NCBI GenBank assembly: GCA_033439265.1
Contig: JAVTVX010000004.1
Span: forward strand, 21,527,701-21,591,700
Origin: Dillenia suffruticosa
Lineage: Eukaryota > Streptophyta > Magnoliopsida > Dilleniales > Dilleniaceae
Length of the DNA stretch: 64,000 bases
Reading direction: 5' to 3'
Below are positions 23,161-36,000 of this stretch, piece by piece (the stretch's first letter is position 1; every line of letters begins with the position of its first letter). The notes beneath the pieces were generated by a model. The model had not been told where the DNA came from, ran no database searches, and was given only the letters and a program-made list of their open reading frames with translations. A program made the translations under genes and the position numbers.

Positions 23161-24444
23161 GATTTACTGTGTCGTTCGGCAACTCACGGACACGTTTGTT
23201 CTTCCGCTCAATTAACAAATGCGTCTGTTTATTTAGAAAATTCCGTACAATGAAGTTTTTAAAGTAAAAAAAAGAAAAAAAAAAAATTGTCGCAAGACAA
23301 AAGATTATTGTAGTTGATAACGTGGTTAATCAATAATAATGGCTGGCAAGAAAAAAAATGATTTTACAATTATCAGGGATTATTTTTTAATATTTTGAGT
23401 ATTTTTAATTGACCACTAATACCTGAAAATCTAATTAATTCGATTCAGATAATTATAAAATTCAATTTAAAATTAACTCGATATCTATTTTTCTAATTTT
23501 AAAATTTAAATTTGAGATTTTGATTAATAAAATTTAGTATCATAGCTCTAAACCAACAAATATACCCAATTTTGAGTACTTTTTTACTAACATGAAAAAT
23601 GGTGAAAATTTTGAATCAAAGTAGATTTTTAAATAAATATTTTTAATAATATTGGTGTATATTTAAATTTTTTTTAAAAAAATTGATGAAGTTAATTAGA
23701 TTAAACGAGTATGAGTAATTATACAAATAATGAAAATTTTTAAATGAATATTATAATATGGATTTGTTAGTTTTCATATTGATCCATTTGTCCAACCTAA
23801 CATTAATATGCATATATATATTTATATAGTAAATAAAATCATAACATATTTAGAATTTCTTTCTTTACGGCTATAATTTATTATCATTTGACTTCGTGTA
23901 TACGATGTTAGACCAGCTACATCATCATTGAAATCTGAAAATAAAATAAAAATAGAGTAAAATCACTTTATTTTGATATATCTAAATAAATTGAATATGA
24001 TTTGAAAAACTGTTATAATTATTTATATTAATTTTTAAAAACAAGAAGGATATGAAAGCTAATATTTCTTTTTATTTTTTTCGTGTTTCAAATAAAATTT
24101 AAGAGATTAGAGTTATATAATAAAATAATATTTTTTTACAATCACTAAATAAATTAAAATCACTATTAAAATCTGAATTCGTTTTTTCTATCAAATACTA
24201 TAACTGTTAACACACAAACACAAACACAAACATATATATATTTATAAATTATCTGTATTTGATAATTATATTAAATTCAACTAAATTAGATTTGAGACAA
24301 TCTTTTCAAAGAAAAACTTTATTGACATCTATTTTTATTATATAAAAAATTCAAATTCAAAATTTTATTTAAAAAATATTAGTATTTAATTACTGAATCG
24401 ACTAGTTATTGTATTTTTAACTTATATTTAATCACGATAAAACT
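23161..24444. other. AT-rich intergenic DNA with a dispersed repeat copy
   Basis: No gene is visible between the XRCC1 promoter and the Copia element. The base composition is extremely AT-rich. A short CACAAACACAAACACAAAC run is at about 24214-24232, and one copy of a dispersed repeat family is at 24245-24420. Confidence 0.5.
24245..24420 (+). repeat. Dispersed repeat, family A, copy 1
   Basis: This shares the order TATTTGATAAT, ATTAAATTCAACTAAATT, then near its end AAAAATATTAGTATTTAATTACTGA with the copies at 49472-49645 and 53537-53705. The copies are strongly diverged. The family is not identified; it could be a SINE or a MITE. Confidence 0.5.
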
Positions 24445-24514
24445 AATATTTTTAGCATACAAGGAAGGTATTGATATCATTACTCATGATTTATGGTGAT
24501 TTTATATTATATTC
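24445..24514 (+). repeat. 70-bp direct repeat flanking the Copia element, left copy
   Basis: This segment, containing TTAGCATACAAGGAAGG and GGTGATTTTATATTATATTC, is present again at 31141-31209 with about three differences and one indel. The left copy ends 11 bp before the LTR. Normal Copia target duplications are 5 bp, so this pair needs another explanation. Confidence 0.85.
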
Positions 24515-24525
24515 TAATGTTTTTA

Positions 24526-25322
24526 TGTTGGATTTAATTGACATAACATGCGTATGCGGATGCGTAACAAAATAATTTAGAAATTTTCAGATAAATATCT
24601 CAATGGGGTCTCCAAAATCCAATGGAGTGGCGATGTCTCTCGAATGGATTGTCGATCGAAAAGGTGATCGTGAAAACTGAACCACCATCACATATCCACG
24701 ACACCTCAATCCATCGTCTGGTGAATTGTTCGACGAGAGAGATTTTGCTATGTGAAAATTCTCAAATTCTCATAGTATTTTCTCTTTCTCTAGAAAGATA
24801 TGTAAAACCCTAGCATCCTCTCTATCGACTGCTGTTCACACAAATTGGAGAGTAAGAGACACTTCTGTGGAAGAGAAAGCACATTCACGTTAGTTATCCC
24901 CAAGAGCAATTCATGAAAGGTCATTATTAGTGGTTAATGAGGGAGTTATGGAGACAATGAGAGTTAAACCATTATCTCCAATCCCAATAATGCCTCTCAA
25001 TGGGAACACCATCCAACATCTCTCATTTATACATGAGGGTATTTTACGTCCATTACAAAATCACAACTCATACGATCCATCACATCACTCTGCTCGACTT
25101 TCATATAAGATTGAGTATTGTGTGACCGTCGAATACACCTGCAAACAAAGACTTCTCGATACACCTGTTAGGATGATCAAAAAATCACCGTTAGTATAAA
25201 AAAAATAACTCGCTATATCTCAGATCCAATGCAATTACATTTATCGAGCTACTTTTCTCATCGAAAATGATCTCTAATAATTTGTTCGACTATATATTCA
25301 CTATTATATTTAAATTCCAACA
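24526..25322 (-). repeat. Complete 3' LTR of the Copia element
   Basis: About 797 bp. On the minus strand it begins TGTTGGAATTTAAATA and ends TTAAATCCAACA, the usual TG...CA form. It shares long blocks with 30640-31147, for example GGTCTCCAAAATCCAA and TGTCTCTCGAATGGATTG. The last 300 bp (25020-25322) have no partner in the other LTR. Confidence 0.85.
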
Positions 25323-28300
25323 TATATTAACATAATAGGTCGACCTGTGAATACAACAGAATGATGAATTGTCTATTGGTTTTTATTTTTCCAAACTCGA
25401 ATTTATCAGTTTCAATTTAGTTGTTTTCCTAAATCTACCCCTTAGATCTCAATTTATCTTCCGGGTCATAGGTAAATAGACTAAAATAACAACACTGAAT
25501 CAAAACTTCTAAAAAAAGCCGAAAGTAACAAGGGTACAAGAGATCCTACTCAATGGATCTTGGATTTCACATAGTGAGAACGAGAATCATGATCACATTA
25601 TCGTCTCAAGTAATAGCTCTCACTGTCCCATGGTCATCTCATCACACGTAGTCACGTGGTATGAAATACGTGTCATAGTATTATTCTCTCATTTCTCAAA
25701 GGGCATATATCAGATTTTTTTAATACTGTACAGGTATGTGACTCAATTTACACATAAAATTTTACCAGAGATCTCAGAGAGAGTATCTCAGAAACAATAT
25801 CATAAGTTGTAGGTGATATCTGAGATCTTAAATCTGTCTACTTACAGACAACATGGATATGAGTATTTTCATGTCGGTCATATCATAGATGATTTCATCC
25901 TGAACACATAGCAGGGTGACTTATGTTCTAGTAAAACCACTTTCAAAATCTCTTACGAATAGAAACCGTCTCATCCCAACTCGCTCAAAACTGGAGGTGG
26001 TTACTCGTATGAAAGAGTTGACCATATCTGCCTAATAAATCTTTTATCACAATATATCACAAAATATATGACAATAAATGAGTGTAAAAAATAAACTTGT
26101 GATCTAACAATACACCATGTCATATATTTTAATAAGTATCAAATACAGTATATAATTAGAAATGTCAAAATACACTATACTCAATGATTCTTTATCTCAC
26201 AAAGGAATCTCTCACAATGGATTTTGTGAAGTAATCAGTCACGATATTGTATATCAAGGTGTACTTAGTTGTCACAATTCTAAGTCATCCAGAAATTTCT
26301 AGAGCTAAATACTCTCATGAACTACCATTGAACATACTATTAGCTCACTTTCTATCCTAAATAGAGTTATATAGATTTGATTCTTACTGCTCTAAGAATA
26401 TAAACCTGATATCAGTTTGCGTTCATCTAGATTGCTATCCCAAGTTAGCATCTGAAAACCTAACGAAACACAAATCATCTCCTCCGTAACTAAGGAAATG
26501 TCCGCAATTCTCTTGAGATATCTTAGAATCCTTTTCACTGCTTTCCAGTGATCCCTTCCAAGATTCGATTGATATCTATTCACCAAATCGATTGCAAAAT
26601 AAACATTTGGTTGTGTACACCTTTTCGCATACATTAGGTTATACATTGCACGTGCATGCCTCATCGTATACATTATAATGCACATTGCATCGGAAGACTC
26701 AGGTTTTCACTGTTAGCGATAGAGTATCTATTGGGTTGTCGTCATTCATCTCGAAATGCTAAAAAATTTACCTGATGTAGAAATCTTATTAAAGAGTCAA
26801 TACCACTTTTAAGCGATTACTCTAAATCTTGATTTTGAGAATGAACTAAACCTCATCCAAGAGCAATGACCATATAGATACTCTTTATTGTTCCTGGCCA
26901 ACAGGTTATCACCCACATTTAAGAACATGATCATTAAAAAGTTATCGAAATGTATCAGATAGATATAATGATCCTTCTCGATCATTATAATATCGTAAGA
27001 TATTACCTCCCCGTGAAATCTCAGATACCACCGTCTGCATGAGTATTTAGGTCATATGTTGATATCCAAATCTAACAAATCTTATCCACCTAATATACTA
27101 AAACGAATCCAGAAGGATGTTTCATGTAGATCGCCTCATCCAGATTTTCATTACGAAAAACAGTTTTTACGTCCATCTAGTGAGGTGAAATCTCAAATAT
27201 CACCATCTGGATGAGTGTTTAGCTCGTATGTTGATATCCAAATCCAACAAATCTTATCCACCTAATCTATTAAAACGAACCCAAAGGGATATTCCATGTA
27301 GATCACCTTATCCAGACTTCCATCATCGAAAGCGCTCTTTATGTCTATCTGGTGTGACTCCAGATTAATATTCATGACAATTGCTAAAAGTAAACGGATC
27401 GAAATAAATTAGACTACAACTCCCCGGTAGTCCAAACCCTCAGTCTAAAGTGTAACTCTTGGTTACTAGACGGACTCTATATCTCTTTATTAATTTGTCG
27501 ACTTTTCTCTTGACCTTGAAGACCTATTCATTTTCAATGGTCTTTCTACTCTCAAGAAAATCAACTAGATCCTGGATCTCATTGATTCTCATCAACTCAT
27601 TTTCTTCATCTTATGGCCTTCAACAAATGGTTCTCTGCAGAACCATTAAGAGCCTTTTGGACTGTTTTGGATTTTCATCATCCTTTAGAGTCATAATGAT
27701 GGGCTTATCCTCAATCGAGAAGCGACATTTAAATACGTATCCTCGATACTCTTACGATGAAAGAAAAATATTTAACTTTTGATAAATCGCTCCTACTGGA
27801 ACTGAAATTCGTAGTGGATTCTTGTATCCTACTGCTGGGCTCCCCGAGCAACTAGGCTCATTCATCTCATAGAGGTAACATCCAAATTGATTTCACCTCT
27901 CTTAGGAAAATCATTTTCAACGAATGTGGTATCACAAGACTCAATCTCGATAACAGTGTCGTTTGTATGTTCACCTTAGAACACATACTTTCTCACAGAC
28001 CTAACTTGTCGTGTGGATGCGATAAATAGCGGTACAACCTTATAACCTCAAGTAACTAAAGTCAAACTATCTCCTTGTTCAAAGTTTATGTGGGGTACTG
28101 ACTGCGAACTTTAATGAGACACAGTTGAGAATGTACGCAGTAGTCAATAAAATATCTTCCCAATGGGAGACATACATTTTGATTTACGGTATCATAGATC
28201 TCACCATTTTTAATAAAGTCTTATTCCTTATCTCGACTACTATATTTTACTGAGAAATAGTAGAAATAGTCAGTAATATTGTGATATTCTTCTCGAAACA

Positions 28301-30628
28301 GAGTTTTTTATGTCGTTCTGACAAATACTTGCGTTACGGATCGATTTTAAGAGTTTTCACTCTCAAATCTAACTGATTCTAAATCTCGCTAATAAACCTC
28401 ATTAAGTATTCTTATACCTCAAACTTGTACGAAATCAGTTAGACGAACCGAAATGCGATGAACGTCATAACATACATAACTCCATTTCGGGCTCTTATGC
28501 TCATAAGGTCACATATATCGAAGTGGTCCAACTACAATAGAGTCTCAGCTCTCATTGCATTGTTAAATAATTTTGTTATCGTTTTGTCGGCTATGCAAAA
28601 CTCACATACGGGCAACTCAAATCTAGTCAGCGGGTCTAACAAACCGCTCGCTGTTAACCGATTTATCATCTCTTGCCCTATATGTCTAAGTCTACTATGC
28701 CACTCATTTACATTATCATCTACGCAATCAGATGTAAAGGCAATAGAAAAATGATAAGGAAACCATTATAAGAAGTAGCACCCAGAGCATTCTATACATC
28801 ATGGATCAAAACTAGAACAAATCAAAAGGGCTGTCGTGTTTAATAAAACAGATGTTTTTCTTGCATATCCTAAAGGTACCAAAATTCAATTTTCATCGAA
28901 TGCTTAGAGTATAAAGAACGTTATAACAAGTGTCGACTCCTCTGACAACGACAAATGCTTTGTTTCTCACGGAACTCTGGATTCACTCAGCGAAACTCTA
29001 TCTACGTGTTTCTGTTTTGAGTTACGTGGTTGGTGGATTCTGAATTTACAATTCACAAGGGAAAGAAATCAACGAGTATCACAATGTCAAGCCATGTAAA
29101 TAAGAAAAATATTCTTTCCGCTGGTTACACTCACAAGCGACATGACCAAGTTTATCTTAAACGTAACACTTCGCATTGGTTTTATCAAATTCATTCTTCC
29201 TGCACTTATGTACCTTATTGTCGATTTTCTCAGATGGTTTTTATTGCTTGGATCTTGAGTCTCGTTTACATACTTATGCTATTGGCTTAGCACCATGAGA
29301 GTTTTTACTCGACTCCTCTGGATAAGCATGACTTGAGTGCGGTTTACTCACCTCTAAGCGCTTCTCTTTAAGCTCACAATGGCTATTCACATCGATGAAT
29401 GTACAAATACTCTCGTCACGCGTGAGATAGGTCTTCATGTTTTCTCAAGAATCAGATAAAAGGCTGGCAGTACCTGAATCTCATTCGAAATTTGCTCGTC
29501 CGTATTCGTTTAACTCGGCGATCATACTCGACATTTACATCAGAAGTTGCGTAATTGTATGATCAACCATTTTCTTCAGCATTCTCATATTAGGAGATGA
29601 AAAAAAAAACATCACAATGCTCTTTTAGGCCTAACCTAACCGATATATCCGTAAGATATTGCTCGTAGAACGAGATCAAGTTATCGTGCATGTCATTGAT
29701 AAGGACTATCTTAACTTGGCTGTTCTTTTCTTCTACGCACGATAGACCTACTTATCACATCTATCTTGAGGTACGGTACCCTCCCTGGGGACTACCATCT
29801 CGTGTCTCAGAATTTTAAATAAATTTTGTTTTTCGAGAATAAACTGAATTTATTGGTCATCAAGGTCGTAGACCGGGTCAGAACACGGGTTGGGGTCTGA
29901 CCCGACCGAGTCAGTTAACGGGTCAAGTCGACCCGACCATTTCGGTTCATGGGTGGGATTCGGGTCAGCGTCTGACCCGAACCATTAACTTACCGCTTTA
30001 TGCGCCTTGCTCGAGCGTGAAGTACACGCGCCCGCAGCTTTCTCCAGGATGCGCCTCTGTGCCCGTGTGTCGCACGTGCCCGCGGGTCTGGGTCGAGTTT
30101 TCTTCGCGCCTACGGGTTCTGAAACGAGTCTTTTGACCCTGTTGTCGGAAAACTCATATTCGGCCTCACGCAGTTTTCGCCGAAAAATTACTACTAATCA
30201 TTATCCAACTATTTTTGACTCGATTTTAGTTGGATTTAAGTCTTTATCTTGGCAAATCTAACATCCAAGTTTCGGCCCTTCGCGCCATTTTTGAAACCCA
30301 ATTTTCGACAACCGAAATATACAATAAACATATGCAAAATGCAGATTTGAGCATGAGGAACATGCATAAACCATTTTCATACATCGATTTGCCCTCTAAC
30401 TTGACAAATCTAAGGTTTCAAAGTTTGTACGGTCGCAAATTTCGATCGGATTTTTCATAGTTAAAACATGCTTGGAAAATTCAGAAAAAAATTATTTTTG
30501 TAATCCTTGGATCATGGGTATTCATGTAGTATTTTCGGATTCACGAAATTCATCCGTAATCCGAATCTTAATATTTTTTATATCCAAAAATAATTCTAAA
30601 ATTTTTTTTAATTAAATCCAACGACTAC
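25323..30628 (-). pseudogene. Decayed Copia gag-pol
   Basis: Recognisable pieces on the minus strand are: a zinc knuckle DKLGHVACECNQRK near 29130, with an in-frame stop just before it; a GAG-pre-integrase block near 28690-28450 (RLTASGLLDPLTRFELPVCE ... DICDLMSIRARNG); reverse transcriptase pieces near 27.0-27.36 kb (LDKVIYMEYPFGF); and the stretch YQSNLGRDHWKAVKRILRYL at about 26575-26510. Many stops and frameshifts interrupt all of these. Nothing functional is predicted. Confidence 0.85.
27012..27356 (-). repeat. Tandem duplication inside the Copia RT region
   Basis: Two adjacent copies of about 173 bp (27012-27183 and 27184-27356) both begin GTGAAATCTCA and share TGTTGATATCCAAATC, CAAATCTTATCCACCTAAT and CATGTAGATC. 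They differ at many positions, so the duplication is not recent. Confidence 0.8.
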
Positions 30629-30639
30629 TCTGATACCAA

Positions 30640-31147
30640 TGTTGAATTTAATTGACACAATATGTGCATGCGGAAACGTAATAAAATAATTCTGAATTTT
30701 TCAGGTAAATATCTCAATGAGGTCTCCAAAATCCAACGGAGTGGCAATGTCTCTCGAATGGATTGCTGGTTGGAATGGTGATCATGAAAACCGAACCACC
30801 ATCGCATATCCATGACATCTCACTCCATCGTCCGATAAATCCTTTGACGAGAGAGATTTTCCTATGCGAAAATTCCCAAACGCTCATAGTATTTTCTTTC
30901 TCTCTAGAGAGATGTGTAAAACCCTAGCATCCTCTCTCTCGGCTGTTGTTTACACAAATTGGAGAGCAAGAGACGCTTCTGTGGAAGAGAAAGCATATTC
31001 ACGTTGGTCATTCCCAAGAACAATTCATGGAATATCATTATTAGTGGTTAATGGGGGAGTTATTATGGGAGTTATGGAGATAATGAAAGTTAACACATTA
31101 TCTTCAATCCCAATAATACCCCTCATTGGACATACCATCCAATATTT
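30640..31147 (-). repeat. Truncated 5' LTR of the Copia element
   Basis: It starts TGTTGAATTTAATTGACA next to the primer-binding site and follows the left LTR for about 500 bp until CCATCCAA near 31140. It then switches to the flanking-repeat sequence, with AATATTT at the junction. About 300 bp, including the U3 start and promoter region, are missing. Confidence 0.85.
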
Positions 31148-31209
31148 TAGCATACAAGGAAGGTATTGATATCATTACTCATTATTCATGGTGATTTTAT
31201 ATTATATTC
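31141..31209 (+). repeat. 70-bp flanking direct repeat, right copy
   Basis: This is the partner of 24445-24514. It begins exactly where the right LTR is cut off. Confidence 0.85.
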
Positions 31210-32880
31210 AATATAAATATAATATTAAAATAAAACAACTTTTATAGTAAATTAGTTCGGCCAAATAAATCAAACAGGATGATATGAAATCGGCTGAAAC
31301 TCTTGGAAACTGACCTAGCTCGGGTAATCCTCATGACCCAGTGCAGTGAAAATTTGACAAAAATGCATTTGTAACATATGTATATATTATGAAATTTATC
31401 GTATCTAATAGTTTCTGAGAGCAAATTTACTCCCTCAAACTTCTCTTTTAGAAATAAATCAAGTATAAGAATTTTTTAATAGAAAATTTATATATCGAGA
31501 ATTATTATACAAAGTAGGATATAAAAACTCAAGATTTACTTGGGTTGAAATTATGTTTAGCTTGATTTTTTTTTTGTGATAATATTATTACTTTTATACT
31601 TGATTCAATGTTGGAGATGTAAAATAGATTTGAAAACTAAATAGATAAATAATGCCAAAATGTTAAGAATTAACTTCTAACATTTTTTTGTCAATAAGAG
31701 ATTCACATGCTTAGGACTATAAATAGTCAAGATTAAATTTTGAACATAACTCTGGTGCTGTTAATAAAAAAAAGTTGAATATGATTATAAGATCATATTA
31801 AATAAATTTGGATATAATTTTGATATCATATTTAAAATGAAAAATAATATTAAAATATGAATGTTAATATTCTATTGTCTTATTGAACTATTATAGGGGC
31901 TTATCTCGTGCATAAAGTGTTTCTCGACTTAGTACGAGGGTGTGATCTTGAGGTCACCAAATGAGTAACTCAACCGTTATATCAAAATTCGTTCTTACAA
32001 CGGTTGAGTTTAAAAGAAAGAAAACTTCCCAAACCTAGTTTGAAATTGACATCTCTTGTTTGTTCAATAAGTTGAATTTATATAAAAAATTCGTTGTCAC
32101 AACAGTTGAGTTTAAAAGAAAGAAAATTTATCAAACCTGGTTTGAAATTGACATATCTTGTTTGTTCAATACCATCAACAACTTTCTTGTGCAAAATCAT
32201 CACCGATTCATAAGTTTATGAGTTTTTTTCTTTGCAATACTAATTTTAGAAAATTTTTTATTATTGTTTGATCAACTAAATGATTAAGACTTATATAAGG
32301 AAAAAGTAAATTTGTACAAAAGTAAGTGAGATCGGATAATTTGATTAAAAATAATATCAAAGATTCTAAAATTTTTGGTTAACAATACCTTTCTTATTTA
32401 TTAAGAAAATTAGAACATAATACTTCATCTGAGTTTCTCTCTCTCACATTCCATCTTTCTCTTTGGCATTTAGTTAGATAGCTAAATGCTTTATTTTTCC
32501 TTTTTTCTTTATATGAATTGTCAAAATTTTTAGAATATAAATTTATTTTTTGAATTATTTGTCAATTTTAGAACATTAAAATATTTGCCAAATAATTTTT
32601 TATTTTTTGGATTGTATGGACAAAGAGTCTCTTAATTATTTGTTATATATATATATATAAAAGATTATTTTAGACATTCACATAAATGGGGTTTTCTTTT
32701 TAACTTTTTCATATTAAATACATAAGGGGGTGAAAAGTGCAAGTGGGAGTCAAACCTCGGGGTGTTAAGTATAATTTTTCAAAATTCGGGATACAAAATA
32801 TAATTAAAATTAAAATTTAAAGATGATTTTCGTAATTTTATTTAAAATTTATTAAAGGAGACTAGTATATAAAATTTAGT
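31210..32880. other. AT-rich intergenic DNA upstream of CENP-C
   Basis: No gene is visible. It contains a two-copy tandem repeat at 31987-32172 and a (TA)n run near 32646-32659. The last part near 32900-33025, with CT-rich runs, is the likely CENP-C promoter and leader. Confidence 0.5.
31987..32172 (+). repeat. 102-bp tandem duplication
   Basis: Both copies begin ATTCGTT (31987 and 32089) and share GTTGAGTTTAAAAGAAAGAA, TTTGAAATTGACAT and CTTGTTTGTTCAATA. The second copy ends near 32172. Confidence 0.8.
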
Positions 32881-33046
32881 TAATTTATTATAAAATTTGA
32901 AATTCGAACGAACGGCGTCAAGTGTCAGCCCGTTTACGGAAATTCCCAAAAGACCAAAGTTTGGAGACCCCAACTCCTCCCGCTCACTTTCTTCTCTCTC
33001 TCTAGGGATTTCATTTGCATCGAGCATGCAAACGCATGAATGCAAG

Positions 33047-36000
33047 ATGGTGAACGATCTTCATGCACTCGATCAAACAGATCCGTTACACACCTTCTCT
33101 ACTCTCTCTCTCTTCCCCCAAACTTTTAGGGCTTCCAATCCCCTCAACATCAAGAACAACGACATTGAGTCTCTCCACACGGTCCTCAAATCTATGGTAA
33201 ATTGTGCTTCTGTCTTTTGAATTTTCCCTCTCTTGATGTTTCTCTGTGTCGAATCGAGCTTGGAATCGCGGGTTCTTGAATTCAATTAGTGCTTGAGCTT
33301 CTTCTGTCCTTAATTTCTTGAATTTTAGCGATTTAAAGGGTTTGGAGGTTTTTGTACAGTGACCATGCGTTTGTGATGTTTATTAGCTAAGAATTTGCTT
33401 TAAGGAATTATGGTAAATTGACATGAGACATAGACATATGACAAATTCGTAACAACGTGTGACACATTGTTAAATCTACGTTTATAAGTATATAGCCTTA
33501 AGTAACACTAAAAAGGTTTAGTCAACTGAATTATACAATACGTGGGTTCCAATATTAGTAACACTAATTGCATTAAGTGTCTGTAAAATGTTTGATAGTT
33601 GTTCTAGAAGTGTGTAAAGAGTGCTAATGAAGTGCAATGTGGTGTGTTTGGCAAGTGTTTGATGATTGCTGTATTTGACACTGTTGGACACGGACGTGAC
33701 TACTTTTTGAAATGTCCATGCCTCACTCAGAAATTGTGTTGACTAATATTGGACTTGAATGTACCCATTTCCAACATTGTTGCAATATCGTTCACCCAGT
33801 CATCTGTTAACTGCATCGCAGAGCTTAGTGAAACGATGCTAACAGAGAGAAACTGTGAGAATGATATTGAGAATTAAGTTTGTACCTTAAAGGACCATAT
33901 TGGAGAGAAAGTTGGAGCAGCATTATCTACCATGTTTGGAGAAGGATGGGAGATATGGGTTTATCTTCTCCATGAAAGAGAACATGTAGAATTTATTGTA
34001 GCCGAGATTTGAAGCCTGTTGTTTAAGCCCACATTTAACCACTCAGTGCCTAAACTAATCACCATGATTTCATTATTGACTGTTGTTTGAGAAATGCAGT
34101 GTTTCTAGACGATGAGTGGAGCTTTGATCTCCCTGTGTGATCATCAGCTTGATGGCTTTCTTCCTTTGCCTAGTTGTTGTTTGGAAGGTGAATGAAAAAT
34201 ATGTGCTCTTAGCTGGGGACCTTCCTGCCAAAACCTGTGGTGGCTATTGTTGGAATTCATCTACACATCACTTGGTGATACATGCGAGGGCATGAACACA
34301 AACACTAAAGTGACCTGTTGTATTCAGTTCAGTTTTAGTTACTTATTCTGCTAACAGAAGGTGTGAATTGGCTTAGATATGAAAATTCAAGATGTTTATT
34401 AGGAAAATAATAGAAGTACAATGGTAGCACAGATTGCATCTTGGCCAAAACTGCTAAGTATTGTCTTGGCCCATTAATATTTCTTGGCAGTAAGGTCTAC
34501 TTCCATTTCATACTTGTTGAAATATTATAGTCTCTAGACATCGAATCGTCTTCTTTAGTTCTGAAGTGTAATAAAAATTTTTCTTTACAAATTAGAACTG
34601 TATTTGTAGAAAATCACAACAAAAGAAAATTGCAGAACCTCATCTGTGTTCTTTTTTTCTTTTCTTTTTTTTTTCCCTGGACCACTGCAGGCTTTAGGAA
34701 GTCCAACTAAGCTGCTGGAGCAGGCCAAGATGATAGTAGATGACAGTTCAGAACTTATAAACTCTGATGTCACAAGTTTTGCAGCAACAAAACACAAAAG
34801 TGAAACTGGCGTATTAAGGGAGAAGACTAATATACAAGAACGAAGGCCAGACCTGGGTCGCAAGAAAGCACGGTTCTCTTTGAAGCTCAACAAGAGGTAA
34901 AATCTAATAAGCAATCTTATTACTTGGATCCTTGAATTTGTCATGGACTTCATGTATTTGTATACTTCCTCTGTAGCCCTTGGTATTATCTTGATAAATT
35001 TATCTTTGTCCTTTTAAAAGGAGAAAAGGGAAACTATTTACCTTCATGGGAAAGGGAAATTATTTACTATGAGTTGCGCTTTTGTCTCAGCCAACCCTCT
35101 GTCAGTTTGGAGCCAAGTTTGGATATTGATCAGCTGCATGATCCAGAGGAATATTTCTGGGCCCAAGAAAAGCTTGAGAGTGAGGATCCATTTCAAAAGT
35201 TTTAAATGGATTTATCTTTGTTAAAGCTTTTGTAAATGAGTTTTACTTTACCTTATACTATGTTTATTTGTCCTATTTTGTGATTGGCACTATAGCTGCT
35301 CAAAGGGAGTTACAAAGGCAGAGGGGTGACATTCTGGTGGATGTAAACAAGTTTGATACAAGGAAAACTGCACGCCAACGTCGACCAGGATTATTGAGGT
35401 AATATTGAATTATTGGTCTATTTATTTCATCGGACAGACTTGTCATTGAAAGTGGACCTCACTCCCCTCCCAAATTTTCAGGAAATCAGCTAGTTATAAG
35501 TATCAATACTCATTTGGAGACCTTGGGGATGCTGAAAACCTAATGTCTCAAGAGAATTCTGAACAGTGTACTTTTAGTTCTGAAATTTATAATTCACAAC
35601 CTAAAACAACTGGTCCAGATGCCTTGCACGGAAGAGAAACATTTGGTGAGTGAATGCCACCAAATTAGACAAAAGAAATTCATGTTGCTTGGAGTGATGT
35701 TATTTATGTTTGTCATTATAAATTTCATTCTGATTCTGCCTTTACATATTAATATTGTTTATTGAAAATTGAATAGGATCGATGCCTAACATGGAGAACA
35801 ATGTCGGAGTTCTCGATGAACTGTTATCTAGTAATTGTGCTGATCTTGGCGAGGATAAAACAGTCTCTTATTTGCAGGAGCTGTTGGATATTAAAACTAT
35901 GAACATAACAGAATTATACCTGCCTGATATGTCTAATGTGCCAACAAAAAATGTAATGGCATCCAGCGGGAACTGGTTGAATTACACGAATAAATTATCT

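Larger units (their letters stand above)
24526..31147 (-). mobile_element. Old Copia LTR retrotransposon, 5' LTR truncated
   Basis: The element runs right to left. Next to the right LTR, the reverse complement of 30629-30639 is TTGGTATCAGA, an initiator-Met tRNA primer-binding site. The full left LTR spans 24526-25322. Between them, on the minus strand, the order is CCHC zinc knuckle (about 29130), GAG-pre-integrase motif (about 28690-28450), reverse transcriptase (about 27.4-27.0 kb) and RNase H (about 26.7-26.4 kb), all broken by stops. The two LTRs differ mostly by C/T and G/A transitions, which indicates age. Confidence 0.88.
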
